Of a stretch of 18,846 nt of DNA, positions 1 through 7,622 are shown one piece after another; the stretch's first letter is position 1, and the number at the start of each line of letters is the position of its first letter. The notes beneath the pieces were generated by a model. That model was not told where the DNA came from, made no database searches, and saw nothing but the letters and a program-made list of their open reading frames with translations. The DNA lies in assembly GCA_002451755.1 (NCBI GenBank), contig DKDF01000072.1, forward strand, positions 21,103 to 39,948. The letters run 5' to 3'. Origin of the DNA: Ruminococcaceae bacterium UBA6855. GTDB taxonomy: Bacteria; Bacillota; Clostridia; Oscillospirales; Acutalibacteraceae. Position numbers and translations under genes: made by a program.

Positions 1-642
1 GGGCATGACGGGCACGCCGTATTTATCGGTCAGCGACGCCGCCATATTTTTGACTTCGTCGGACTCAGGATTCGTGCTGTTCAAAAGGACAACAAAAGGC
101 TTTTTGAGCCCTTTGAGCTCGGATATTACCCTGCCTTCGGCTTCTTCATATTCGCTGCGCGGAATCTCGCTTATCGAGCCGTCGGTCGTTATGACAAGAC
201 CTATTGTCGAATGTTCGCTGATGACCTTCTGCGTACCTATCTCCGCCGCCATATTGAACGGTATCTCATGCTCGAACCACGGGGTTTTTACCATTCGCGG
301 GCTCTCGCCCTCGATATAGCCGAGGGAACTCGGGACAATATATCCCACGCAGTCTATGAGCCGCACGCGGAATGTCGCCTCCGCCTGCAGCGATATTTCG
401 ACTGCGTTTTCGGGGATGAATTTCGGCTCGGTAGTCATTATTGTGCGCCCCGCCGCAGACTGCGGAAGCTCATCGGTCGCGCGGTCGCGCACGCTCTGGC
501 TCTCGATATTCGGCAGAACGAGGGCATCCATGAAACGCTTTATAAACGTCGATTTTCCGGTTCTGACAGGACCGACGACGCCGATATAAATATCGCCCTG
601 AGTGCGCTTTGCAATGTCGCTGTAAATATTTCTCTCCTGCAC
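1..642 (-). CDS. spoIVA: Stage IV sporulation protein A, N-terminal part (cut by window edge)
   Basis: This is the first 214 codons of SpoIVA, the cytoskeletal ATPase that polymerises on the mother-cell face of the forespore membrane and forms the base on which the spore coat assembles. The start is GTG at 642..640, preceded by a strong GGAGGG that overlaps the stop codon of the upstream gene; because there is no ATG, an ATG-only gene finder would miss it. The protein opens VQERNIYSDIAKRTQGDIYI and carries the P-loop GPVRTGKST at about residues 24-32, followed by family-typical stretches around LPNIES and YIEGESPRMVKTPWFEHEIP. The known protein is about 490 residues, so the rest lies beyond position 1. 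It is 12 bp downstream of a sipL-like gene and must be co-transcribed with it. Identification is from recognised family sequence and is firm. Confidence 0.96.
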   Translation of the reverse strand, partial: MQERNIYSDIAKRTQGDIYIGVVGPVRTGKSTFIKRFMDALVLPNIESQSVRDRATDELPQSAAGRTIMTTEPKFIPENAVEISLQAEATFRVRLIDCVGYIVPSSLGYIEGESPRMVKTPWFEHEIPFNMAAEIGTQKVISEHSTIGLVITTDGSISEIPRSEYEEAEGRVISELKGLKKPFVVLLNSTNPESDEVKNMAASLTDKYGVPVMP

Positions 643-654
643 GGTTATCCCTCC

Positions 655-2172
655 TCAGACTCCGGGTATCAGCAGCATGCATTTCTGCGCCACCGTTTCG
701 CCCGTTATGCCGTTTTCCTGCTCCACCGCTTCGACGGTCGTGTTATATCGCCTCGCGATATCCCATATCTCCTCGCCCGCATCCGCAAAATAGACCGTCA
801 GCGCGGCGCCGCCCGTCTTTTTGCCGTCGGAATCGGAACATTCTATAGAAGTGACGGTCTTGCGGCGGACGCTGTCGAAGATACAGCCGGAGATATTCAT
901 CTCGACCCTGACATCGGCGCTGCCCGAAGCGCAGGCGGCGCTCGCGGCGGTTATCTCGATACACGGCGAACACTTGAGATCGCCGCACTTTCTGACCGCT
1001 CGGCGATATTCGTAGTTCGTCTGCCGCTGGGCGTAGCATGGCTGGGATTCGGCATCGGTATAGAGAAAATGGAGCGTCAGTTCGCCGGAGATTATTATTC
1101 CGTCGGAGTCCTGCGCCACGCTCTCCGATAAGTCAGAGCACCAGAGAGCCAGAATCTGCCTCGCCTCCGGCAGATCCTGCGTGCTGCGGCAGGTGAAAGT
1201 ATCGTTGAATTTATCGGCAATGACCGCGAAATCGGCATTGCGGCTCTTTGTTTCAAGGTCGCAGCAGACGGAATAGGCATCGGTGACGGTCGGGAAGCTC
1301 AGCTCGCGATAAGCCTTGACTCCCGCGCCGACGCGCGCGCTGATATCAATCAGTCTGTTGTCGCCCGCCTGGTCGGCTTTCGGCAAAACTTCGAGCGAAG
1401 TGACGGGCAGGCAGACGCAGCAGGTGCAGTCCTCGTCAATGCCCTCGAGATTTATTATCTGGCTTATCGGCATGGAATGACCGAAGCTGAATATCTCGCC
1501 GCCCTCGCCGCGGCAAACCGCACTGACAGTGAGTTCGCCTTTGACGAGCAGTTTGTTGCTGATGACCTTTATCTCCTGCGCGAGCGCCGCCGCCTGCGCG
1601 CTCAGCACGCAGGACACAGTCGGGTCGCCGTCGGGCAGAGGCACGGTCTCGCTCATCGGGAACGCGGTCTCGGTACAGGCGACGAGGCTCGCGGTGCGGC
1701 TGTCGCAGCTTCTGAGCTGGATTCCCGCGCCCTCGGCTCCGGTTATTATCTCCTCTTCTTTTACTCCGGATATGCCGAACGCCACGCTGACCACAGCGTG
1801 GATATCGAGCCTGCGCGGACTGACGGCGCGGCAGTTGGCATACTGAGTATAGGCACGCACATTCACGCAGCAGTTTTCATCCGCGCCCTTGAGATCGGCG
1901 TATTTTGAAAACGGATATGTCTGCTCGAAGCAGTAGACCGTCCCCTGCTCATCGGCATAGATAACGCACACGCCGGCTGAACCGTCCGCCGTCGCTCTGT
2001 CGCCCGCGGTCTGGACTGCGGTTATACGCGGAGTGACAAGGCACTTGAGCACGCGCCTTATATCCGGGCAATAATCCGGCAGGGTTATATCGGCATCTAT
2101 CGGCTGTTCCGCAGTGCAGCTGCCGAGCGTCTCTTCGACACCGACCGACTGCGTTATAACGTTGATTTGCAT
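655..2172 (-). CDS. sipL: SipL-like DUF3794 (SPOCS) and LysM domain protein
   Basis: The product is a 505-residue protein of the DUF3794/SPOCS family ending in a LysM domain (about residues 458-505, with motifs DIARRYNTTVEAVEQENGI and a terminal MLLIPGV). In Clostridioides difficile, SipL has this architecture and its LysM domain binds SpoIVA, helping the coat localise around the forespore. Finding it directly upstream of spoIVA supports the same role. SPOCS-type segments are seen near residues 30-115 and 165-265. I chose the ATG at 2172..2170 because AAGGAG lies about nine bases before it; an in-frame start ten codons upstream has no comparable site. There is no signal peptide or membrane segment, which fits a mother-cell cytoplasmic protein. 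Expression is expected in the mother cell (sigma-E class); a possible promoter is listed separately. Confidence 0.88.
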   Translation of the reverse strand: MQINVITQSVGVEETLGSCTAEQPIDADITLPDYCPDIRRVLKCLVTPRITAVQTAGDRATADGSAGVCVIYADEQGTVYCFEQTYPFSKYADLKGADENCCVNVRAYTQYANCRAVSPRRLDIHAVVSVAFGISGVKEEEIITGAEGAGIQLRSCDSRTASLVACTETAFPMSETVPLPDGDPTVSCVLSAQAAALAQEIKVISNKLLVKGELTVSAVCRGEGGEIFSFGHSMPISQIINLEGIDEDCTCCVCLPVTSLEVLPKADQAGDNRLIDISARVGAGVKAYRELSFPTVTDAYSVCCDLETKSRNADFAVIADKFNDTFTCRSTQDLPEARQILALWCSDLSESVAQDSDGIIISGELTLHFLYTDAESQPCYAQRQTNYEYRRAVRKCGDLKCSPCIEITAASAACASGSADVRVEMNISGCIFDSVRRKTVTSIECSDSDGKKTGGAALTVYFADAGEEIWDIARRYNTTVEAVEQENGITGETVAQKCMLLIPGV

Positions 2173-2206
2173 CGCATTCCTCTCCTTAACAGAAAATGTC
2201 AATGCA

Positions 2207-2235
2207 TTTATATTCCGCCCATGTCCCGCGTATGA
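2207..2235 (-). promoter_or_regulatory. Possible sigma-E-type promoter of sipL-spoIVA
   Basis: Read on the minus strand, TCATACG (2235..2229) and AATATAAA (2214..2207) are separated by 14 bases and lie about 35 bases before the sipL start codon. They resemble the mother-cell sigma-E -35 (TCATATT-like) and -10 (CATACAAT-like) elements, with five of eight matches in the -10. No good sigma-A promoter is seen here. The match is partial, so this is a candidate only. Confidence 0.35.
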
Positions 2236-2266
2236 TAAAAACCTGCGCGGTGTTTTTTAAGGCGTT

Positions 2267-2293
2267 TTAGCACTCTTTCGATTAGAGTGCTAA
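2267..2293 (+). promoter_or_regulatory. CIRCE element (HrcA operator)
   Basis: TTAGCACTC (2267-2275), nine bases, then GAGTGCTAA (2285-2293) form the exact CIRCE inverted repeat bound by the heat-shock repressor HrcA. It stands upstream of the hsp20 gene, implying HrcA control of that gene. The element is perfect in both arms and spacing. It lies within a 312-bp gene-free stretch (2173-2484) that also contains the candidate promoters and the long hsp20 leader; nothing else is evident there. Confidence 0.95.
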
Positions 2294-2350
2294 GTATTTA
2301 CAATTTGTTCACATATCACTGTATTCTTTTTTAACAAAGCAGGGGTACTA

Positions 2351-2356
2351 TATAAT
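2351..2356 (+). promoter_or_regulatory. Candidate -10 box for hsp20
   Basis: A perfect TATAAT lies 128 bases before the chosen hsp20 start. The matching -35 region (2327-2335) is only a T-rich run with no good TTGACA match. A second possibility is TACAAT at 2299-2304, with a poor -35 (TTTCGA at 2276-2281) inside the CIRCE element; that arrangement would fit direct HrcA occlusion better. Which one is used cannot be decided from sequence alone. Confidence 0.45.
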
Positions 2357-2484
2357 CAAACGAAGGGAGCGAGAGCCCCCGGAGAAGAAAGAGAGTGAGT
2401 CCGATGGAAATCGGAGAGCAGTCAGACAAATAAAACAACCGCTTCAATATGAATAACAATAAACATCAAACGGAGGAATCAATT

Positions 2485-2919
2485 ATGTTTGAACTTACAC
2501 CTTATGAACGCAGACATCAGCGTGCACTCTTTAATCCTTTCAGAGATATGGAAAACTTCGAGAAGAACTTCTGGGGCGACATGGCCGCAACAGACTTCAA
2601 GACCGATATAAAGGACAACGGCAAGGAATATGTGCTTGAGGCAGAGCTGCCCGGATTCAAGAAGGAAGACATTCACGTCGACATTGAAGACGGCTACATG
2701 ACCATCAGCGCAGAGCGCAGCAGCGAGACCGAGAAGAAGGACGACAATGGCAACTTTGTCCGCCGTGAGAGGTCTTACGGCTCGTTCAGCAGAAGCTTCG
2801 ATGTCTCGTCCGTCAAGACCGAGGACATCACCGGCGAATACAAGGACGGCGTTCTGACCCTGACGATGCCCAAGAAAGAAGAAAACGTGCCGACATCGAG
2901 AAGAATAGAAATCGGCTGA
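2485..2919 (+). CDS. Small heat-shock protein, Hsp20/alpha-crystallin family
   Basis: The 144-residue product is a typical bacterial small heat-shock chaperone that binds unfolding proteins independently of ATP. The alpha-crystallin domain spans roughly residues 35-135, with family stretches VLEAELPGFKKEDIHVDIED, YGSFSRSFDV and DGVLTLTMPKKE. The tail carries an IEI (I-x-I) motif at residues 141-143, used for oligomer assembly. The start ATG at 2485 is chosen because GGAGG lies eight to nine bases upstream; an ATG twelve codons earlier has no ribosome binding site. The gene is a single unit with its own terminator, and the upstream CIRCE predicts heat induction through HrcA. Lys and Glu codons favour AAG and GAG more than in neighbouring genes, as in highly expressed genes. 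Confidence 0.95.
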   Translation: MFELTPYERRHQRALFNPFRDMENFEKNFWGDMAATDFKTDIKDNGKEYVLEAELPGFKKEDIHVDIEDGYMTISAERSSETEKKDDNGNFVRRERSYGSFSRSFDVSSVKTEDITGEYKDGVLTLTMPKKEENVPTSRRIEIG

Positions 2920-2932
2920 TAAAATGCAAGCG

Positions 2933-2968
2933 ACCCCGGAGGGAATACCCTCCGGGGTTTTGCGTTTT
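2933..2968 (+). terminator. Terminator after hsp20, possibly shared with murE
   Basis: An 11-bp perfect stem (2933-2943 with 2948-2958, loop AATA) is followed by a T-rich tract on the plus strand. It sits in the 69-bp gap between the convergent hsp20 and murE genes. The tail on the minus strand is less T-rich, so termination of murE here would be weaker. Confidence 0.88.
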
Positions 2969-2988
2969 TATATATGCTTTTATAAAAG

Positions 2989-4461
2989 CTACTTCATCCC
3001 GTGTTTTTTCATATAATTCGCGATGCAGTCGAGCTCGCTGAAATATATTTTTTCGCCTTTCACTTTCATGAAATGCTCATGCCCTTTGCCGAGCAGGAGG
3101 AGGATATCCCCTTTCTGCATATGGTCGAGGGCATATTCTATTGCCTCGGCGCGGTCGGTTATCTTGACATATTTACCCGCTCCGCCGCCTTTTTCGACCC
3201 ATCCGGCTATCTCGTCTATTATCGCATTCGGATCCTCAAAATCCGGATCGTCGCTCGTGATTATAATAAAATCGCACATCTTCGCGCTGACAAGACCGAG
3301 CTCCTGCCTGCGGATGGTCGCTTTGTTGCCGGTTGAGCCGAAGAGCGCAACAACGCGGTTGGGTTTATAATCGCGGACAGTCTCGATAACATTCTCCATA
3401 CTAAGACCGTTGTGCGCGTAGTCTATAATGACGCTGTAATCGTCGCTGACATGGACTATCTGCATTCTGCCGTCGATGCTCACATGCGAAAACGCCTCGC
3501 GCATTTTTTCAACGGGTATACCCATCTTGCGCAGGAGCGCGACGGACGCGAGGACATTGTAGACGCTGAAAAATCCCGGCATACTGACCTGCGCGTGCCA
3601 CGGGGAATCAAACTTGCTCTTGCAGTCGAACTCTATTCCGAGGAAGCCCGGGCGGCGCAGAGGATTTATATTCTCTGCGTAGTAATCGCATTTTTCGTCG
3701 AGTCCGTAGCTTATCACCTCACCTTTTGACGCGGCGGCGATATCGTCAAAAAACGCATCGTCGCGGTTGGCGACAGTGAAGCCGCTGTGGACATAGAGCT
3801 GCTTTTTCCAATAGGCGTATTCTTCAAATGTCTTATGCTCGTTTCCGCCGATATGGTCGGGCGAAAGATTCGTAAATATCCCGGCGTAGAATTCAACTCC
3901 GTGGACGCGGCTCATCTTGAGCCCTATAGACGAGACCTCCATGCAGACAGCCTCGCAGCCACCGTCCGCCATCTCGCGCAGAATTTTCTGAAGCTCATAC
4001 GATTCGGGAGTCGTGTTGACGGTCGGTATTTTTTTGTCGCCGTAAAACGCGCCGATAGTGCCGATAACGCCTGTTTTTATGCCGCAGTTTTCGAGCGCAC
4101 TGCGCAGGATATAAGTTATGCTCGTCTTGCCCTTCGTGCCGGTTATGCCTATCATTTTCAGCTCATCCGCAGGGTGACCGAAGAAGTTTATGCTCATCTG
4201 CGCGAGGTCGCGGCGCGTGTTTTCGCTCATCAGCACGACTGCATCCTCGGGCAAATTGAGTGCCTCTTCCGCGACGAATACGCGGCAGCCGAGGTCATAG
4301 GCACTTTTTGCGTATTTATGTCCGTCAGTCGTCTCGCCTTTCATGCAGACAAATGCCGTGCCCGGTCTTGCCTTGCGCGAGTCGTAGACTATATCGCATA
4401 TATCCGCCTGCGGATAATCGCCCGCAACGGTCGTGCCCTCAAGCAGTTCTTTCAGAAACAT
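2989..4461 (-). CDS. murE: UDP-N-acetylmuramyl-tripeptide synthetase (MurE family)
   Basis: This 490-residue Mur ligase adds the third stem-peptide residue to UDP-MurNAc-L-Ala-D-Glu in the cytoplasm, using ATP. Features seen are the N-terminal domain segment IVYDSRKARPGTAFVC (about 24-39), the ATP-binding GTKGKTS (108-114), NTTPES (149-154), a candidate carbamylated lysine at 219/220 (WKKQLY), IDYAHN (346-351) and the domain-3 motif FGSTGNK (374-380). The amino-acid specificity motif, DNPR in meso-diaminopimelate enzymes, reads DDPD (404-407), so the arginine that recognises diaminopimelate is missing. The substrate could be L-lysine, ornithine or another residue. The ATG has GGGAGAG seven bases upstream. 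It starts 20 bp after the beta-galactosidase stop and is probably co-transcribed with it, an unusual partner. The family is certain; the added amino acid is not. Confidence 0.93.
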   Translation of the reverse strand: MFLKELLEGTTVAGDYPQADICDIVYDSRKARPGTAFVCMKGETTDGHKYAKSAYDLGCRVFVAEEALNLPEDAVVLMSENTRRDLAQMSINFFGHPADELKMIGITGTKGKTSITYILRSALENCGIKTGVIGTIGAFYGDKKIPTVNTTPESYELQKILREMADGGCEAVCMEVSSIGLKMSRVHGVEFYAGIFTNLSPDHIGGNEHKTFEEYAYWKKQLYVHSGFTVANRDDAFFDDIAAASKGEVISYGLDEKCDYYAENINPLRRPGFLGIEFDCKSKFDSPWHAQVSMPGFFSVYNVLASVALLRKMGIPVEKMREAFSHVSIDGRMQIVHVSDDYSVIIDYAHNGLSMENVIETVRDYKPNRVVALFGSTGNKATIRRQELGLVSAKMCDFIIITSDDPDFEDPNAIIDEIAGWVEKGGGAGKYVKITDRAEAIEYALDHMQKGDILLLLGKGHEHFMKVKGEKIYFSELDCIANYMKKHGMK

Positions 4462-4481
4462 TGTATCTCTCCCGTGAAGTC

Positions 4482-7400
4482 TTATTTTTCAAACGGTCTT
4501 ATAACAAAGCCGAAATTTAGTTTCTTTTCGTCGATACGGCGAAGCGCGCGCTCGGGGTCGTTGTGATACTCCGCCTCGCTGATTCCCGTCATGCGCCAAT
4601 CGAGGCTGACAACGGTATCTTTGAGGGGCTTAAGCTCAAAACCATGCTTCGTATCTTCGAGCATCTGCGCCGTGAAATGCTGGGCATTGAAGCTGAAATG
4701 CTCCATGCCGAACGGCTCGAATCTGAGTCCCGCCGCGTTTGAATAGACCTCGGCAAAACGCGTGCCGTAATGCGCGCCGTTCTCCTGCGGGCGGATATAA
4801 TGCTCAAAATTATCTGTCGCCGTTGTGTTCCAGAGTCCGAGGCGCTGAGACTTATATCTGTCGACATAAGCTTCTCTCGGACCGAAGCCGAAATAGCTGA
4901 CGCCTTCATTTTCCGAAGGCATAAAGAGCCTGTAGCCGACTTTCGGCAGTATCGGGCATTTCTCTATAACATCGCCGTCAAAGCAGAGCGTCACGCAGCC
5001 GTCGGGCGTGAATTTGTAATCGACATCGGCGTGGATAACCGGCGGGCAGGACGGTCCGCCGATTGCTATCTTCGTCTTTATACACACGCCGCCGTCAGTT
5101 TCAGAGATGAGGCAGGAATATGTTTTCTGTGCGGCATATCTGAAGTTCTTGAGTCTCCACATCTCCGACGAGCCTCTGTTATAGCAGGGCGCGCGCCAGA
5201 TCTGCGGCTCAACGGGTGCGCTCAGCAGCTCTTTGCCGTTGCAGGTTATAGAAGATATACGCCCGTAGGGCTTATCAAAAGTATAGGCGATATTTCCCGC
5301 CTTGATAACCGCGAAGCGGTCATTTTCGCTGAGCTCGACTCTGCCGTCTTCGGGCACATAGGGCGTATAGTCCTTGAGCACGAACTGCTCGAAGCCCGTT
5401 TCGAAGCCCTTTTCCGCCCAAGGAGTGTCCTTCGTTGAAACAAAGCTCAGGGTCAGCAGGCAGGACGAGAGCGAGTCAAAATCCGCGGGGTCGAAAAGTT
5501 TTACAGTCTCGCTCCCCTGCGCGGGTGTTGAAAGCGCGGCGGCAGTACCCTCTGAAACGGTCTTGCCATTCTCTGAAAGAGTCCAGCGAATCGTCGTATC
5601 GTCGAGAGAGGTGAAGCGTCTGCGGCTCGTGACGGTCACACTGCCGTCGCCGTTATATGCAGCCGAATACTGCTGATAGACGCGCTTCATATCAAAATAG
5701 CCGGGGCGCGGAGTGCGGTCGGGATAGATGAGTCCGTCGATGCAGCAAATTGAACTGTTCGGGAAATCGCCGAAGTCGCCGCCGTAAAAATAGCGAGCAT
5801 TGCCGTTTTTGTCCGGGACATTGACCGCATGGTCGCACCACTCCCAGATGCAGCCGCCGAAATTGTTGTCATACTTCTCGACAAGATCCCAGAACGGATA
5901 GACATCGCCCGTGCTCATTGAGCAGACATATTCGCACATATAAAAAGGCTTCGTATATTCTTTATTATTGAGATAGTTCTCTATATATTCCGTGCCGGCG
6001 TACATACGGCTCTCGACATCCGAGATATCGGCAAAATTCTCGCCCTCGGGGACAGCCTTGAACTCGAGGTGGGAGTTTTCATAGTGGACAAGTGCGCGGT
6101 CGTCGCGCGAGCGGATATACTGCGCCATCGCGCGGTGGTTGACGCCCGCTCCCGACTCGTTGCCGAGCGACCAGAGCACGACGCAGCCGTGGTTCTTGTC
6201 GCGCTCGAAGAGTCTCTTTGCCCTGTCGACATAAGCCTCGCGCCACTCGGGAGCGGACGAGAGATGCGACCAGCGCGTCCAGTCCCATTCGCCCTCCCAG
6301 TCGTAGCCCATGCCGTGGGTCTCGATATCGGCTTCGTCGGTCAGCATTATGCCGTATTTGTCGCACAGCGCGGGGAAGCGCGGATCGTTGGGATAGTGCG
6401 AGGTGCGGATCATATTGCAGTTGGCGCGCTTTATGAGCATAATATCCTCGAGCATATCGTCGAGCGTGACGGCGTGACCCGTAACGGGATTCGAATCATG
6501 GCGATTGATGCCGCGAGCCTTGACCGCTTTTCCGTTCAGAAGGCAGATCCCGTTCTTTATCTCGAAGCGGCGCACCGCAGTATCGAGCAGAACGATTTCG
6601 TCGCCGACGGTCAGCCAGAGTTCATAAAGCTCGGGCTGCTCATCGTTCCAGAGAACGGGAGAATCGACAGATATGCTGAACTTTTCGCCGCCGACGCCTT
6701 CGGACACAACAGCACCGTTCGGCGCGGCGAGCTTATATTTTATCTCGCAAGGTGCGCTGAGCTTCGCTTCAACGCGAAGTTCAGCGGAATTGAAATCATC
6801 GGAGACATAGCTTTTGACAAAGATATCATCAAGTCTCTCTTTTCCGCGCGCGAGCAGATAGACCTCGCGAAAAATTCCAGAGAATCTGAAGCAATCCTGA
6901 TCTTCAAGATAGGTGCCGGGGCACCACTTGACAACCAGTACGCAGAGGGTGTTCTCACCGCCGACCGCGAAGCCCGTGACATCAAATTCGCTCGTGCAAT
7001 GCGAGACCTCGCTGAAGCCGACAAACTTTCCGTTGAGCCAGACATAGAAGCAGGAATCCACGCCCTCGAAGTTCAAAAACAGATCGCGCGAAGAAAGCTT
7101 TTCATCGAGCGTGAATTTTCTGACATAGAGCCCGCAGGGATTCTCATCCGGGACAAACGGCGGGTCGGTCGGGAAAGGATATTCAAGGTTGCTGTAAAGC
7201 GGGACATCGTAGCCGCGGTCGGTATAGGTCTGCCAGCTGCGCGGGACGGATATTTTATCGAACCCGCCCTCGCCGACATATTCGGGCGGCTCGCGCAGGA
7301 CATCTTCAAAGCTTTTGAAAAAGCGGAAATCCCACTCGCCGCAGAGCGGGACAAAATAATCGGACTCACTGCGCTCGCGCGAAGCGGCGGTCTTTTCATC

Positions 7401-7484
7401 CGCAAAAGGAATGAAATAAGCGCGCGGCTCGAGGCAGTTGACATGGAGCGTTTCAAGAGATTTGTGATAAGTCGGTGTTTTCAT
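4482..7484 (-). CDS. lacZ: Beta-galactosidase, glycoside hydrolase family 2 (LacZ type)
   Basis: The 1000-residue protein is a cytoplasmic LacZ-type GH2 enzyme that hydrolyses lactose and other beta-galactosides. The domain order is sugar-binding jelly roll (about 45-215), immunoglobulin-like domain (220-310), TIM barrel (310-600) and C-terminal beta-sandwich domains (720-1000). The acid/base glutamate is in WSLGNESG (Glu 443) and the nucleophile in MCEY (Glu 518). Other family signatures are GINRHDSNPVTG, RTSHYPNDP, ADIETHGM, GGCIWEWCDH and the late FGFGPREAYVDR. I prefer the ATG at 7484 because TGAGGT lies five to six bases upstream; a GTG four codons earlier has no ribosome binding site. 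There is no signal peptide. It has its own promoter facing away from the flavoprotein operon. No lactose permease or regulator gene is visible beside it. Confidence 0.94.
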   Translation of the reverse strand: MKTPTYHKSLETLHVNCLEPRAYFIPFADEKTAASRERSESDYFVPLCGEWDFRFFKSFEDVLREPPEYVGEGGFDKISVPRSWQTYTDRGYDVPLYSNLEYPFPTDPPFVPDENPCGLYVRKFTLDEKLSSRDLFLNFEGVDSCFYVWLNGKFVGFSEVSHCTSEFDVTGFAVGGENTLCVLVVKWCPGTYLEDQDCFRFSGIFREVYLLARGKERLDDIFVKSYVSDDFNSAELRVEAKLSAPCEIKYKLAAPNGAVVSEGVGGEKFSISVDSPVLWNDEQPELYELWLTVGDEIVLLDTAVRRFEIKNGICLLNGKAVKARGINRHDSNPVTGHAVTLDDMLEDIMLIKRANCNMIRTSHYPNDPRFPALCDKYGIMLTDEADIETHGMGYDWEGEWDWTRWSHLSSAPEWREAYVDRAKRLFERDKNHGCVVLWSLGNESGAGVNHRAMAQYIRSRDDRALVHYENSHLEFKAVPEGENFADISDVESRMYAGTEYIENYLNNKEYTKPFYMCEYVCSMSTGDVYPFWDLVEKYDNNFGGCIWEWCDHAVNVPDKNGNARYFYGGDFGDFPNSSICCIDGLIYPDRTPRPGYFDMKRVYQQYSAAYNGDGSVTVTSRRRFTSLDDTTIRWTLSENGKTVSEGTAAALSTPAQGSETVKLFDPADFDSLSSCLLTLSFVSTKDTPWAEKGFETGFEQFVLKDYTPYVPEDGRVELSENDRFAVIKAGNIAYTFDKPYGRISSITCNGKELLSAPVEPQIWRAPCYNRGSSEMWRLKNFRYAAQKTYSCLISETDGGVCIKTKIAIGGPSCPPVIHADVDYKFTPDGCVTLCFDGDVIEKCPILPKVGYRLFMPSENEGVSYFGFGPREAYVDRYKSQRLGLWNTTATDNFEHYIRPQENGAHYGTRFAEVYSNAAGLRFEPFGMEHFSFNAQHFTAQMLEDTKHGFELKPLKDTVVSLDWRMTGISEAEYHNDPERALRRIDEKKLNFGFVIRPFEK

Positions 7485-7521
7485 CGAATACCTCACAGCA
7501 AAAGATTTTTATACAACGATA

Positions 7522-7550
7522 ATTTTAATGCTTACAGCCTTCAAAGTCAA
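7522..7550 (-). promoter_or_regulatory. Promoter of the lacZ-murE unit
   Basis: On the minus strand TTGACT (7550..7545), 17 bases, TAAAAT (7527..7522) form a good sigma-A promoter 38 bases before the galactosidase ATG. It runs back to back with the flavoprotein promoter, with only 19 bp between the two -35 boxes. No clear operator dyad or catabolite-response element was found. Confidence 0.8.
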
Positions 7551-7569
7551 TAAAAAACGGGGCGTTCGA

Positions 7570-7598
7570 TTGACCGCAGGGCAAAATTCGGATATAAT
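7570..7598 (+). promoter_or_regulatory. Promoter of the flavoprotein-phosphoesterase-Dabb operon
   Basis: TTGACC (7570-7575), 17 bases, TATAAT (7593-7598) make a near-consensus sigma-A promoter 25 bases before the ATG at 7623. The AAAGGAG ribosome binding site follows. No other promoter is evident before the downstream two genes, so all three probably depend on it. Confidence 0.85.
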
Positions 7599-7622
7599 TG
7601 AAAAAAAGCGAAAGGAGCGCCT

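Noticed and set aside
211..1131. 306-codon plus-strand frame opposite spoIVA and sipL
   Set aside because: Antisense to two recognised sporulation genes, spans their junction, and its composition is Arg/Ala-rich as expected for a shadow frame.
2329..2350. Possible sigma-B promoter (GGGTA-like) before hsp20
   Set aside because: The candidate -35 TTTTAA lies only about seven bases from GGGGTA, far too close for a sigma-B promoter, and CIRCE already explains heat control.
2395..2433. 12-codon GTG-started frame in the hsp20 leader, possible leader peptide
   Set aside because: Only a weak purine-rich site precedes it and nothing links it to a control mechanism; the hairpin inside it is noted instead.
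3787..4566. 259-codon plus-strand frame opposite murE
   Set aside because: Antisense shadow of a conserved ligase; no domain or ribosome binding site.
6069..7553. 494-codon open frame on the plus strand opposite the beta-galactosidase gene
   Set aside because: It is antisense to a gene with clear catalytic motifs, has no ribosome binding site or recognisable domain, and is the kind of long open frame produced by GC-rich codon bias.
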